Positions 12,102 through 26,809 of a DNA stretch of 64,000 bases are shown in pieces (within the stretch, counting starts at the first letter, position 1; the number at the start of each line of letters is the position of its first letter). This stretch comes from Capitella teleta (taxonomy: Eukaryota > Annelida > Polychaeta > Capitellidae): NCBI GenBank assembly GCA_000328365.1, contig KB310391.1:143551-207550 (forward strand), read 5' to 3'. The notes beneath the pieces were generated by a model. The model was not told the DNA's origin, searched no databases, and worked only from the letters and a program-made list of their open reading frames with translations. Made by a program: the position numbers and the translations under genes.

Positions 12102-12877
12102 GATATTAATCGTTCAGTTACCTTCACCGATACTTCTAATTATGTTATTAGATACTCCTCCGTCTTCGTCAATTGACCGTGTATGCCATATATCCAAATT
12201 GGCCGTCCAGACTGTCGGTATAGATTTAGATTATCAAAGCTATCATTTATGTTACACAATAACATAACACTCTATACCTTGTCTCGATATCTGACTCATA
12301 ATCTGAGATTTGTCAACTGTTATTGCTGATAAAAACAATTAGAGATGAAAAATGACTGATGTTGACATACTAGATTAATTTATTCACACCGTCAATCCCA
12401 TAACAAAAGCACACCATTGGCGCACCTTTCATTGCCATCGTTCGTGCGTCAATTTCAATTTCATTGACGTCGGGTTTTTCATCGCTATTTCTTGTTTTCT
12501 TTCTTGCTTCGCTTCCTCCATTTGCCAGCATATTTCCTCGCGCAACTCAGAAGATCAAAGCTAATCAAAATAAATGCTTCGACCAATAGAAAGGCGAGCA
12601 TGGCGGTTGCTATGGTTATCGAAGAAACGCGGCCGTCGGATTCAGTCCACGACGGACTGTTTCTCCCCTGCTTGTTGAAAGCTGTTCGCGGAGCTAAATG
12701 GAAGAATCGAAAAAAGTCATATCATGTTATTATATCTTAGAGAAATATAGTTAATATAGAAAAATATAGTTAGTTAATAGGCCTATATCTTAGAGAAAAC
12801 TCACAGTGAATTTACACTTAGGTCTACTAGTACTTACTATATATTTCATAAATTTCAATAGTTTAACTACACAATTA
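12102..12877. other. Intergenic; possible promoter and small frame on +
   Basis: Between 12400 and 12600 are a TGACGTCG CRE-like site and a CCAAT motif (GACCAATAG), then AGCATGG opening a 46-codon frame at 12601. This could be a first exon or a chance frame. No downstream exon was found. Confidence 0.25.
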
Positions 12878-15800
12878 TCAAATACTGATATCTGCTGCAA
12901 ATAAAAATTCGAGCAGCGAAGAGGTTTTCATGGTTTGATTCAAACTTTCAGGTACGTGTGTACCGTATGAGAAGTCAGCTACTATACATGTACATCATGT
13001 GCTAGTATACTGTATAGACATCATGTTTCTTGGAAAACCAACCACTCACTTGGACATAGAGTCGACGCATTGCAGAGATCATAGTCAACATTTCTCCCGG
13101 GACACATGACTGACACGCCATTTTGGATCTCGTTGACACATATCCGTCCTCTCGATCGCGTTCCGTTCCCGCAGGTGGCGCTGCAAGCATTCCACTCAGA
13201 CCACCCGGTCCAGGAGACTGGTTCAAGGCAGGGTGTTTGGTTACACCCTCGATGATCTAACGAGTAACCTGCAAAGAAGATTCAATTCCACATGATTGAA
13301 GGGAGGATCAAGGAGTGATATTCAATTGAATGCAAAATCCAATCGGTTATGTTGCCAATTGCAGATTTCAGATTGTAAGCAAGGATATTATAATAACAAA
13401 GGCCTAATTCAAGTCATCGGTCCTTTATGGTGGCCACTTTCTTGTTGAAAACAGCCGACGTACGTGATGTATATTTGCTTTATACGTGCATATATTGAAG
13501 ATAATACATATACAGGTAATACAGCAAATTCAGAATTGATATTACCCGTGAATGGAGAGAAGTTTTACACTGTAGTTGCACGTTGTCGTTCATCGGTTTG
13601 AATCATTGTCTTTCCAAAAGATGAAAATATTAAACTAGTACCATATATACAAATAATTGTAAGAGCAGTTGTTCCAACATTGGAATAATATTCCTCTGTC
13701 CGTTGCGTCTTTTTACCGCTCGGTAAATTCAGAGGTTTGCGTGAACTATGAAATATTCACCCAGGGGAGAGCATGAACCAGTCGATCTTGGGAGTTGGAG
13801 GTTGCAATCAGTGAAATTTTGACAGAACTTCAATCTCACTCGTTTTCCGACTCCGCATGACACTGTGCAATGGGACCAGGACAGCCACGTATCCCAAACG
13901 ACTGAAATTTTACGACATGGTTAGTTGAGATATCCCTGGAGAACTGAACACATGCTGATACTGTTGTCAGATAATCACTCTTGACTAGCTATAAGGACTG
14001 GGAGTCGTCATGACTCCTGAATGATTCACTCAACTGATTCCATCCTGTGCAGACCTGGTTGTGCCGGTAGTTGGAGTGAGGGTGGTTGATGAAATCTCTG
14101 CCAATGGTAGAATGGTGGTCTGGGGAGCAAGGGCTGTTGTTGCGTCCGCCTTCTGGCAGGTGTCTGTATCAGAACATTGACCACGAGAGATAAACAAGGT
14201 TTAAAATTATTGATCAGTGAATACTCATCTGACAACAAATAAATTAAAGATCAACGATATAACTCAAAAACGTATGTAATGTCATAGAAGTCGAAGGGAA
14301 TCCTTGATATTTTCCCTACCATTGTAGTAGCTGCACATGGCAGGCCGATACACGTCACCATAACAAGGGACGGTTTTCCATGATCCATTATTTGCCATGG
14401 CAACACAATTATCAATATCCATGCTCTCGGGATGATCAGGATGCCACGCTGTCCAGTATGGTACAGATTCATCAAATGTCCAGTGGAAGTAAGAAGGAGT
14501 GTCATTGTTTGTTAGCCCTATCCAGGCTGATGAGGATGACCCCCTGTGTAGTGGGATAAGCAAATATCAAGTGCCTACCATTAAAGTATGGGTGCGTAAA
14601 ATGAACTCACATTTGCAGAGCAGCCTTCTCATTTTCTTCCATATTTCGAATGATGGCCAAAGAACTATTATGTGAACGGCAAGCATCACTTGCTTGTGTT
14701 GCATTGCTGAATTTCTGGTTGGTGATAATGAAACAGGAGCCTCGATCTGATTTATTTAAATGACTTATATCGAGATAATTGAATGCAACATGCATGCTTA
14801 CTTGATGTATCATATTTCAGTTTGTGGGACTCAATGCCAGGTTCACATGGTTCATGCACTGCCTGGTCATTGTAAAATGAACAGCTTGCACTTGAGGAAT
14901 TATACACAACCCACCTATGAAAAAAACATATACAGGGTGGGCCAAAAGTAGTCTACCGAGCAGGATTGTAACTCTGCATTCTATACTATACAGGTGCGGC
15001 CTGATCAAATACTCATGCTGGCGACACACCAATAGCTGGCGCAGCTCAAACTGCTCGCATCTGCATTGGGCACCCGTGCGTCAGTGGAACCCGTCAGCAG
15101 CTGAACTATGGTCCGATTATTAGTCGCGTTTCGCGACGTTCTGCAACGTGCCTAACGAATCAGTCATCCACCACCTACAAGACGATCTTTAACCTCGCCG
15201 CTCAACAGACCCCGCCCATCAACACCCTGCAAATCTCAGCAATCGTGAAATTCATGGAATCACAATTTTATCCGACACGTTTCGTGGTTTAAGTATCGGT
15301 CTGTAATAGAACGCAAACCAGGGGAATCTGCACAGGAGTTAGCCTCACGGATCTGACAGGATCACCTGCGATTTCAACCACATTGAAAACCCTTTGGATG
15401 AGGCGATGAGAACCCGTTTTGTGTTCGGTAAACAACAAAGCAGTTTTGAAGGCCGCCTTCAAAATGAAAGACACTGATTTATCCTTCACCATAGCAGTGG
15501 AGATTGAAGAGGCTGCCACGGTGGTTAAGGAGACCTTATACGGCGCGATACCGAATCCCGTCTACAAGTTGGACTTTAAGAAGTGAAAAGGAGCTGGAAG
15601 TGGACCTGGGTAAAGTCAAGGTGCCAGTAAATATCAACAACTACAAGATCACGTTCGAGGTAGATATCATATCCAAAGATAACGATGCCACGGGGCCCCT
15701 ATTGGAGACGACACAGAGAGCAGCTTAGATCTCGCTTCGCGACCGACGAGGACGCAGAACCAGCATCAGCAGAGTTTCCGCCAGCTGACATCGCTCCAAA

Positions 15801-17098
15801 CGTCCGAACCCCCACCTAATCGGAACCCCCGCCTTCCAACTGGAACAGAGTATGGCACTCACAAACCACGACGGTCTGCAAGAAAGCGATGACACTGGCT
15901 GGAAACGTGATGATATGAAGTCCAGCTGATGAATTCATCTAACTCAATTGCTCACACATTCACCTGATCTATGTATATGTCTGTGCGAGCATTTCACCTT
16001 CATCAAGTGTATATAGACTGAGAAGTCACTGGTTAAAATTGCACAATCTGAAGTTTCGTCTCGTCCTTCTTTATTACGACATAACAACTTGTTTACCTTT
16101 ATGCAATCATATTCTGCAAATATAGCTCTTAAATATCAACTTACACGCATGGCATGTAGATTGATGTAGAACAAATGTCTTTACACACAATTAAACTTGC
16201 TTGGTTTTCAAGAGTCATAATTGGTTTCCCTTCTGGACAAACATCCACGGACACCCACGTGACTGAAATTAATAACAAAGGATGTTTGTGTTAAATCAAA
16301 ATCAAATACACCCACGACCAAATCAGACAAAAAATCAATGCTCGAAATTTAATTCAAGTAAACCTCACCTTCCCAGGTATTCAGGCATCCATCTTCATAG
16401 GAACAATTTTTCAAGGCTAAATTATTATACAATTCATAAAATTTTTGGACACAAATAATGACAGACACTGACCTGCATTAGACTGACAAAGTGATGGGTA
16501 TGGCTGATCACAAGGGAAATCATACCACTTGATCAATGGGTCACCTGGTCCATTTTGAGTGACACAACCTTCACGCGCTCCAGTCGATGAGTGACCATTG
16601 GGTTCATTTCCTGGTTGACCACTGTTGTATATTCTCCAAGTTGACCAAGTCATAAGATGACCATTCATCCAACGATAAATCCCAGTCTGTCGCAGGTCAC
16701 TCGCACCAATCCAAAAATGACTGCGAATTAGAAGGATATGGAATTATGCTGACTAATATTACTTCATCAAGAAGCAACTGACCCGAGTGGCCACTGCACG
16801 AGGGGCCAAATGAAATAGTTGATCTCCATAGAATCCAAGACCGCGAGAGTCCCCCCATTTCGTGAGCATTCATCATAAGCATCCCATGCCGTCAATTTCT
16901 TTGTGTTCACCCAATAACAGGACCCAGAAACCGGATGAATGGTGGTATTGCATGGTGGAGCTTCTGCGGTGTTCAATGAATGAAAATTAATCAGGGCAAC
17001 AGGGAGGTCGGTAGCTCCCGGTACGTGCACCTACTTTCACAGAAGCCTTCCAAGAAGTAAAGAGACAAGGATAATCCTAGTAGACATCCTGCTGCCAT
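12878..17098 (-). CDS. Secreted C-type lectin with thrombospondin type-1 repeats
   Basis: The start at 17098 gives a signal peptide, MAAGCLLGLSLSLYFLEGFC (exon 17098-17035). CTLD 1 is in exons 16963-16783 and 16720-16473: CYWVNTKKLTAWDAYDEC, WIGASD, an EPN sugar/calcium motif and WYDFPC. A small Cys-rich part follows (16416-16369, 16262-about 16145). CTLD 2 is at about 14745-14611 and 14543-14320 (SCFIITNQKFS, AWIGLTNNDT, SWKTVPC, AMCSY); it lacks EPN. Next come a Thr-rich linker (14163-about 14055) and two TSP1 repeats: 13901-13761 (WLSWSHCTVSCGVG) and 13268-13050 (WTGWSEWNACSATCGNG). A possible last exon is 12894-12878. The CTVSCG and CSATCG turns fit O-fucosylation sites. The junctions after 16145 and after the linker are unresolved. 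Likely an extracellular glycan-binding adhesion or immune protein. Confidence 0.8.
14930..15950 (+). mobile_element. LTR-retroelement gag fossil inside a lectin-gene intron
   Basis: A plus-strand stretch (about 15020-15900) with clear resemblance to gag of Ty3/gypsy-like retrotransposons, for example TTYKTIFNLAAQQTPP and IERKPGESAQELASRI. No pol genes or LTRs were recognised. The copy is partial and broken in several places, so it is an old fossil. It lies in the intron between the first and second lectin domains, opposite to the gene. A mariner-like end, CAGGGTGGGCCAAAAGTAG, stands at about 14934; whether it belongs to this piece is unknown. Confidence 0.6.
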
Positions 17099-17936
17099 AT
17101 TATTTCTGAGGTTCCTATATATTGTCCGAAATTCACAACTCTGCATTCAGTGAACTGAGCTCTTATCCAACCAAAACTGCCTTCCAGCCGAATCTCTGCC
17201 TCTTTCAACTCCTCTAAACGACCGGTCTTGTAATCACTCCAACCCATGATCTTTGGTGTGTGGTACAATAGATGAAGATCGATCATAAATATGTGTACCT
17301 TGCATGATCCTGTGTCCATATAGCGGCATCGTGGTCTTGACAAATGGAGTGTTAAACTAACAATGAAACCCGAAACACTGTTGAAGAGTCTTGCTATTTT
17401 GTTGAGTGTTTACTAAACGCAGTACAACACACTGAAATAGATGCATCATCAATCCTCGTACAAAAATGTTGATCAAAGTATTTAAATGTACAGATTAATT
17501 AAGATCCATATAACTTCAGTGCACAGAGCAGGTTTTGTGATTCTTGGGACTCAAATCATGCATGCATGGTACAATGCCTAGCATTCGTGCCAGTGTGTAC
17601 GCACTATTGCTAGTGATACAATTGTTATAGTTCTCACTATAATCTTACTAATAACTAAAGATAGCGGCCAATTATATGAGATATCGATTTTCATCAGCCA
17701 TGCCCACAGAAATTAATCTGACCTCAACAAAAATGTGTGCTAAAGGGTAAATGAAGAGAGAGTAATGAAATGAAATGAAATGAAATGGAATTGAACAGGC
17801 AAGTCTTGGGAATTTAATTTATTCATTGATATAGTAAATACTGGTTGCACAAATATTCAGCGTACTTTTTGTATACATTATTTGGTGAAGCAAGTGCCAA
17901 TGAGAAGTGAATTATTCCTCTCCTTCAGCTGGTTCC
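17099..17936. other. Intergenic between lectin and GH1 genes
   Basis: 5' side of the lectin gene and 3' side of the GH1 gene, both on the minus strand. A short (GAAAT)n run (AATGAAATGAAATGAAAT) lies near 17767. No other gene or repeat seen. Confidence 0.4.
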
Positions 17937-21204
<3,268 letters not shown>

Positions 21205-22345
21205 GATTGAATAAAGCGATCAAGTGCTTTCCGCTATCACCCGGCATGCACTGACTGCATTCGGCATGAAACACGTTCTCTTATCGTTGCTTGTTGAACA
21301 CTGGTCCCGAAAGAAGTGGATAATTAAGACCTTCACGTGAGGAATGAATGAAATCAATGAATTTATTGAGACCTTGTATAGGCTTGTTACTGTGTGAGCT
21401 TCAGAATGAGTTGCAGATTTGAGGATTATAAGCAGTTGTTTTTTATGAAAAGCCGAAAATGTCGAATATACATTTGCGTGATAATATTTTTTATAACCAA
21501 CAGAAAAATGTCGCTGAAACAACTGTACGATCAGATGAGACAAGCCGTAGCAATTAAAGGGGGGTCGGACGGCCCCCCTCTGAAGTTGGAGGTCTACATT
21601 TTCAGAAGAAAAGAAAAGAGTATCTTGCAATCAGCACTGCTGAATTAAATGTGTTATGAACTTATCACAGTAATAATCGCGGATGACACACTCGGCAACC
21701 TGCGTAGATATGTGAGTGGTACACACGCTGGCAGACTTGGTAGGTATCTTCCCAGACAATTAAACCGCTTATCCAGCTCAATATAACTGAACGGGTGGGT
21801 ACACGAGTACCGTTCTGCTTCTTCACTATTAATAGCCACCATCAGGCCATCTCGTTATTAAAATATCAGTGAGTAAATAAATGCATCAGCCATGAATTTA
21901 CAAAGTTCTGCTATCTAAGAACATACTAAACTTTTCAGATGTATAGGTCAATGTACACTACTAACTTTTATTCATGCATTACATAACATATTGCATGCTT
22001 ATAGGATCCTGTTCAGTAATATTTTTCAGTCTTTAAATGAACTACTAGTAAATAAATACTAGTAAATAAGGACTCAGAAATGTCATAATTTGGTCACTTC
22101 TTTTGGGGTGGAGCATGCCCCGGACCCACCCTCATTGCCTTCACATTAATTGGGCCCAAACAAAGTCTAGAAACGCACCTACGCCTCTGGTTGTTGACAT
22201 TTTTGCAAAGCACAATGCAAGAGGCTTGGAGTTGGACAGCATTCTCACATAAACGTGACTCTTTGCATGTATGTATTCAACATGTTTCTCGCTCGCATGG
22301 GTCCACTATTTTACTGACGACTCCCCCCCCCCCCCCCCCTCCTCC
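21205..22345. other. Upstream region of the GH1 gene; no gene recognised
   Basis: Contains a strong GC hairpin, GGGGGGTCGGACGGCCCCCC, at about 21560. The surrounding plus-strand frame (21394-21648) has no family resemblance. A poly-C run is at 22323-22339, just before the SINE. Confidence 0.4.
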
Positions 22346-22357
22346 TTCATAGAAAGA

Positions 22358-22677
22358 AGGGGCACCGTTGCCTGCAATCCTATGCCGACCGTGGGGGTCG
22401 AGGTCCCGGGTTCGAGACCCGATCATGCCGCGGGCGTTATGATTGTGAATTATAATTGTAATCCGTTATAATTGTAATTCTTCGGTGACTCTGCAGTGCT
22501 GCCCAACTGCGTAGCAAGGCCGGGCGCTGTGTCTATGGTGGTATGCAGGATAAAGAACCCTTGGGATTTATCGATAAGAGTAGGGGGAAACCCCGGTCCC
22601 GGGCCTTCTGTTCTGGCGCCCGTATCATCCGATCGGATTGGGTGGAGTCGTAAAACCCCATCACTCATCACTCATCA
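22358..22677 (+). repeat. tRNA-derived SINE
   Basis: Starts GGGGCACCG, has a pol III B box GGTTCGAGACC near 22409 and a body shared with four other copies (CTGCCCAACTGCG, GGTATGCAGGATAAAGAACC), and ends CCATCACTCATCACTCATCA. Against the 40801-41173 copy it lacks the A-box segment. A perfect 12-base duplication TTCATAGAAAGA flanks it (22346-22357 and 22678-22689). Confidence 0.9.
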
Positions 22678-22689
22678 TTCATAGAAAGA

Positions 22690-24806
22690 TGGCTACGGCC
22701 GGCATGTGAGACTTTAGTCGCTCTCGACATGGCGTGCATTGTGTGCTAATCATATGGCGACCCGATCAAAGGCTGAAGTCTGATCGAAGATAGATTAGAC
22801 TCACAGGTTAATCACTACATGTATTACAATTCGCTTTGTGAATTGAATAACAATCATACGAGTATCATGCATGCACGTATGGTTTGCACATGCAATTGTT
22901 TCGTATTACACCTTCCGAAAGATTACATCAAAATATCGATCTGAACCAATCTGATGATCGAATAGACTTATACAGTGTATTTGTCGTTTGGGAGTTTCGC
23001 CCCATGCAAGTTGAAAGGAAAAACCGTCTATGCCAGTTCATATTTTTTTTTTATTTTTTTTTTTTTTTTGTCAACGGTTGCGGTTTATTGCATGCTTATC
23101 AAAACTCAAATCTTTAATTTTTTTTGCAAATTGATTTTTAAATACCCGTAATCTCTTATGTTTATACATGTATATATTTTTGCACATGCATGCTATGCAT
23201 AGAAGCGTGCGTATGAGGTGTGCGCCATTACCATTAAGCATGGCGGAAGCACAGGAAATTGCAATATTATTTTGGGTTGTTTTTTAGATTGTTTTTCAAA
23301 GAATTTTGGTTTTTTTGTGTCTTCACCTGAACATGCATTATCTTTTCATTTCAATGATTCCGTTTATTTCCCATTATCTCGGATTACATAATACGATATA
23401 TACATGTATATCGATCTCTGTTGATACACAAAATAGAATACAGACGAAAAGCACACAGTTGCGCACAACACGTTTATTTAACAAATCTGAATAATCAGAG
23501 TAGATGTTATCATGATATCACTAAAGAAAAGCCCTTGGCCGGTGAATTGAATGTTCAAGTTAAATAACGCAAGAAAAAAAAAAGTGCGTTATGATTATGA
23601 ATCTTATACGTTATAATCTGTAAAAAAGACTACGTTATGATTTCGCCCAAATCGTGGCGTGTGGCTGCTTAATACGAATTAAAAGAATAATACAAAGAAG
23701 TTATCATAACTCCCTATGCTACGCGGAGTACAAAATGGGGAAAAATAGCACAATGTTAACACAATAAAGTGAATAAACAATCATTACAAACTACTGAATG
23801 CACTGTTTTCAAGGAAAATATTCAATTCAGAGATTTTTTTGCAGTGAGATTGGGAGGGGGCCCTAGCGAGGGGGGGGGGGGATGGGGGGAGAGAGGGGGA
23901 CATAGATACCCACAATGCGCACACAGTGAGCACACATAAAATTCATGCATAATTTCAATCGGCTGATCGAAATACCCAGTAGTATAGCTAAGCAGAAATG
24001 AAACATTGTATAATCTCCCTGAGGATAACTTCCAGTATGTACACAGAAACATAAGATAAGATAATTTTATTAGTCCAGAATGGACATTTTCCGTGCACAT
24101 TTTTGCCATAAAAAGAGAGAAAAAAAAAAGTATCTTTTTCAACTGCACAAAAGTTGTGACAATCAATAGTGGATGAAGTAGAATTTGTAATTCAGAGCTA
24201 AGATTATAAAAAAGGTCAAGTACAACATGGCCAAAGTTAAACAAGATATATGGGTAATTATAAAATATCATACTTGAACTAATAACAGTACTCAAAGATT
24301 AAAACATTACACAGACTTAACTAATCACATTGTATAACTAACTATAAAACTATAAATACAGGGTTAAAAAAGATTTTTTTTTTTTTTTTACCTTCAAATC
24401 ATTTTTGGTGACATGTATTCATTACTGTCAAAGAAATTTCATGCTGTAAAATTTAGCATTTTATCAGTATGTGAATACCCGGTATCAATAATTTAATGTT
24501 ATAAAGTCAATGAAGAAAAAAAACAGTGTTACAGTAACATTAAAATTGATAACTTGATTCTAATAATATATAGCATGTGTAATATGGCTCCCAAAAGGTA
24601 ATCTATTCTATTAAACATAGATTTAGAAAAAAAAAAAGAGAGAAAAAATGGACATAAGAATGAAAATAGATGTCTGACACTGTGTTACAAAATATACAAC
24701 TGAAGATCTTTCTAAGAGTATACAGAGAAAATGAAGATGCAAGAAGAAGTGTAATTACAAACAATAATTAAAATTAGCCTGAGTGGTGCATGTCTCAATA
24801 GATATT
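22690..24806. other. Intergenic / PARG 3' side, AT-rich
   Basis: Low-complexity T, A and G runs (for example T tracts near 23040-23070, 24370-24390; G runs near 23850-23890). TGCGTTATGATT occurs at 23584 and ACGTTATGATT at 23632. The part nearest 24806 is probably the PARG 3' untranslated region. No gene recognised. Confidence 0.4.
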
Positions 24807-26306
24807 CTAATCAGAAGCTGCCTTGTTCTGGTTTTCACTAAGAAGATGCTGACAAATAAACTCAAACGGGACAGTGGTCGGTTTGCCATCTTTCTCATGC
24901 TCACTCAGAATTTGTTCGCAGGTTTTAACAACAACCTGAAACAATTTCCCGACAGTCCATTTGGCTTTGACAATAGAATCAGCCACCTCAGCCAAATCCT
25001 TAACAAGCTCGTTATCAAATTTGTAATAAATGAGAGCCGGGCAGCTGGCAGCAGAGGCTGAGATCCACTGCAGTAAGGCCTTCAGTTGTGCGTCCCCGCC
25101 GAACATCCCACAGCCCCAGTTACCTGACGCTATCGCTCGGACTTTATCAGGATCCAACTTAAAAACCTCAGAAGGATCTTGGGAGATTTCGCCAGGTGAA
25201 GACCGATCCTCAACGTAGGGTTGCAAGAAGCCAGCGTACGCTTTGTTGATGTCTCGCATGTAATGGATTTGCTCGTACTGGGTGATGTAGCTGCCTTTCG
25301 TGTCGGTAAAAGGGACAGCATCAATGGCGCATATTGCAGTGAGGATGTTGCCTTGCTTGTCCCTCTCGGAGGAATCAATACAATCCCCGTCGTAGCAGAG
25401 GGACCCTCCGTAGCCCTGGTAACGAGAGTATTGTTCAAATCCTGAAATAATGATGGCTTCATTCGGATCCATGCACTCCATGAACAACATGGAAGCGACC
25501 AATTCAGGGCAGATGCTGAAGCGAATCTCCTCCTGTACATTTCCTGTGTACAGCACGCCACCTCCAAGATACCGGTTGGCGAAATCCACCTGCAACACTC
25601 GGCTGCCGGCATCTTCAATAACACCTTCATCTGGTACAACAAAAGCACTCAGTGCTTGTTCACTGGCGGCCAGCTGGTCAGCAGAGAGCAATTCTTCTTT
25701 GTTCACAACGACGCGTCTGAAAGTCACCTCTCCTTCAACGCCATTACTGAGGGCAGCCAAGCGCTCAAAATAATGAAGGAAACATTGGATTTTTGCCCTC
25801 TGTGATTGAAACATGACTTCAAAGAGATAGTGAAAGTTAACATCAGGCAATGAATCATTCTTCTCTTCCTCATTCTCGTCCATGCAGCCAGGAAAGAGGG
25901 AAAGAAAAGCAGTTGCTATGATGCTTGCAACCATCTGCCGCTTCATCACCACGCAGCAGCTGTTTTGCCGAAGGCTGTAGTGCAACCTTCCCTCTGTCTT
26001 CAGAAGGTTCTCTCCTTGGAGCACCAGAGATGCCATCGTGGGCAATGACCTGTTCAGAAAGACCTCTGCCGCTTCCGGTTCCGTGTGCCGTTGGATGAAC
26101 TTTCGAAGACCTGCGTAGGGCGTGTTGTGCAGTAGAAACGTTGGCTTCTTTGAGGATTTCTTGGCCGCCCAGAGTTGGCACAAACGATCGAAGCAGACAT
26201 CGATATCCGAGATGGGTTCTGAGAGATCTTGCAGGACTGCTCTCATTCTAGGCCACTGAGGCAGGTCGTGAGGAAAGAGCACGATCTTTGAGGGGGGTTC
26301 CGTCAT
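24807..26306 (-). CDS. PARG: Poly(ADP-ribose) glycohydrolase
   Basis: 499 residues in one exon. The enzyme cleaves ribose-ribose bonds of poly(ADP-ribose), mainly in nucleus and cytoplasm. The catalytic signature is intact: GGGVLYTGNVQEEIRF, with the paired glutamates at 259-260. VDFANRYLGGG precedes it. Downstream IISGFEQYSRYQGYGGSL holds the substrate tyrosine loop, and ASGNWGCGMFGGD (about 393-405) is the macrodomain phosphate-binding segment. The N-terminus begins directly with the accessory helical domain (PHDLPQWPRMRAVLQ), so the long regulatory N-terminal region of vertebrate PARG is absent, as in the short isoforms. A TTCTTCCAG acceptor about 50 bases before the ATG suggests a leader intron. 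The ATG at 26306 is the first in frame and has a good context (GCGCCATGA). Confidence 0.95.
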   Translation of the reverse strand: MTEPPSKIVLFPHDLPQWPRMRAVLQDLSEPISDIDVCFDRLCQLWAAKKSSKKPTFLLHNTPYAGLRKFIQRHTEPEAAEVFLNRSLPTMASLVLQGENLLKTEGRLHYSLRQNSCCVVMKRQMVASIIATAFLSLFPGCMDENEEEKNDSLPDVNFHYLFEVMFQSQRAKIQCFLHYFERLAALSNGVEGEVTFRRVVVNKEELLSADQLAASEQALSAFVVPDEGVIEDAGSRVLQVDFANRYLGGGVLYTGNVQEEIRFSICPELVASMLFMECMDPNEAIIISGFEQYSRYQGYGGSLCYDGDCIDSSERDKQGNILTAICAIDAVPFTDTKGSYITQYEQIHYMRDINKAYAGFLQPYVEDRSSPGEISQDPSEVFKLDPDKVRAIASGNWGCGMFGGDAQLKALLQWISASAASCPALIYYKFDNELVKDLAEVADSIVKAKWTVGKLFQVVVKTCEQILSEHEKDGKPTTVPFEFICQHLLSENQNKAASD

Positions 26307-26682
26307 GGCGCTTGCTTGAGAGTGAGTTCAGCAGTGATCGAAACCTGGAAGAAATGGGCAATACATTGAACGCTGATCCGTTGAAATACAAAACTATACA
26401 GTGAGACCTGGACATAACAACAGCATCTGGTCACAGCTGATTTTGATTCAACTTGATAGGCCTGCATTTGCTCTGATATGTTATCATGGTTATGACGTAC
26501 CCACAGGTGACAGGAGATGGGGGATACTCATATTTTATTCAAAACTATAATTATATATGCATGTCATGAAGCTAACTGGTGAACAGGTAAAAGCCGCCTA
26601 GCACTCAAGAGTCAGCCATGTTACTGTTAATCTCGTTTCAAGACTCAATATTGATAGTCATCCCCACAGATTATGGCTATAT

Positions 26683-26743
26683 GTAGCACAGATAAATCGG
26701 GCGAGGCCTACATACCTCTGTCTCACTGTAGTATGTCAGCTAG
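26683..26743. mobile_element. 61-bp mini-element, copy 1
   Basis: GTAGCACAGATAAATCGGG ... TGTAGTATGTCAGCTAG, flanked by a perfect 7-base duplication GCTATAT (26676-26682 and 26744-26750). It shares its first about 24 and last about 17 bases with the element at 28243-28305. The ends carry the short inverted repeat GTAGC/GCTA(C or G). No coding capacity. Confidence 0.75.
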
Positions 26744-26809
26744 GCTATATGAAGTTATGTCAGGGCCGCCCTGTGGCCTATCATCTAGTCTCGTTCCAAG
26801 ACTCTATAT

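Noticed and set aside
12601-12740. 46-codon frame after a CCAAT/CRE-like stretch
   Set aside because: Possible first exon, but no downstream exon or homology was found; kept only as a note.
22378-22450. tRNA gene suggested by GGTTCGAGACC
   Set aside because: The B box belongs to the SINE head; no cloverleaf or acceptor stem can be formed and the same sequence recurs in the other SINE copies.
22271-22684. Frames over 22.3-22.7 kb and similar ones at 45.3 and 61.8 kb
   Set aside because: They are translations of the SINE body and recur with each copy.
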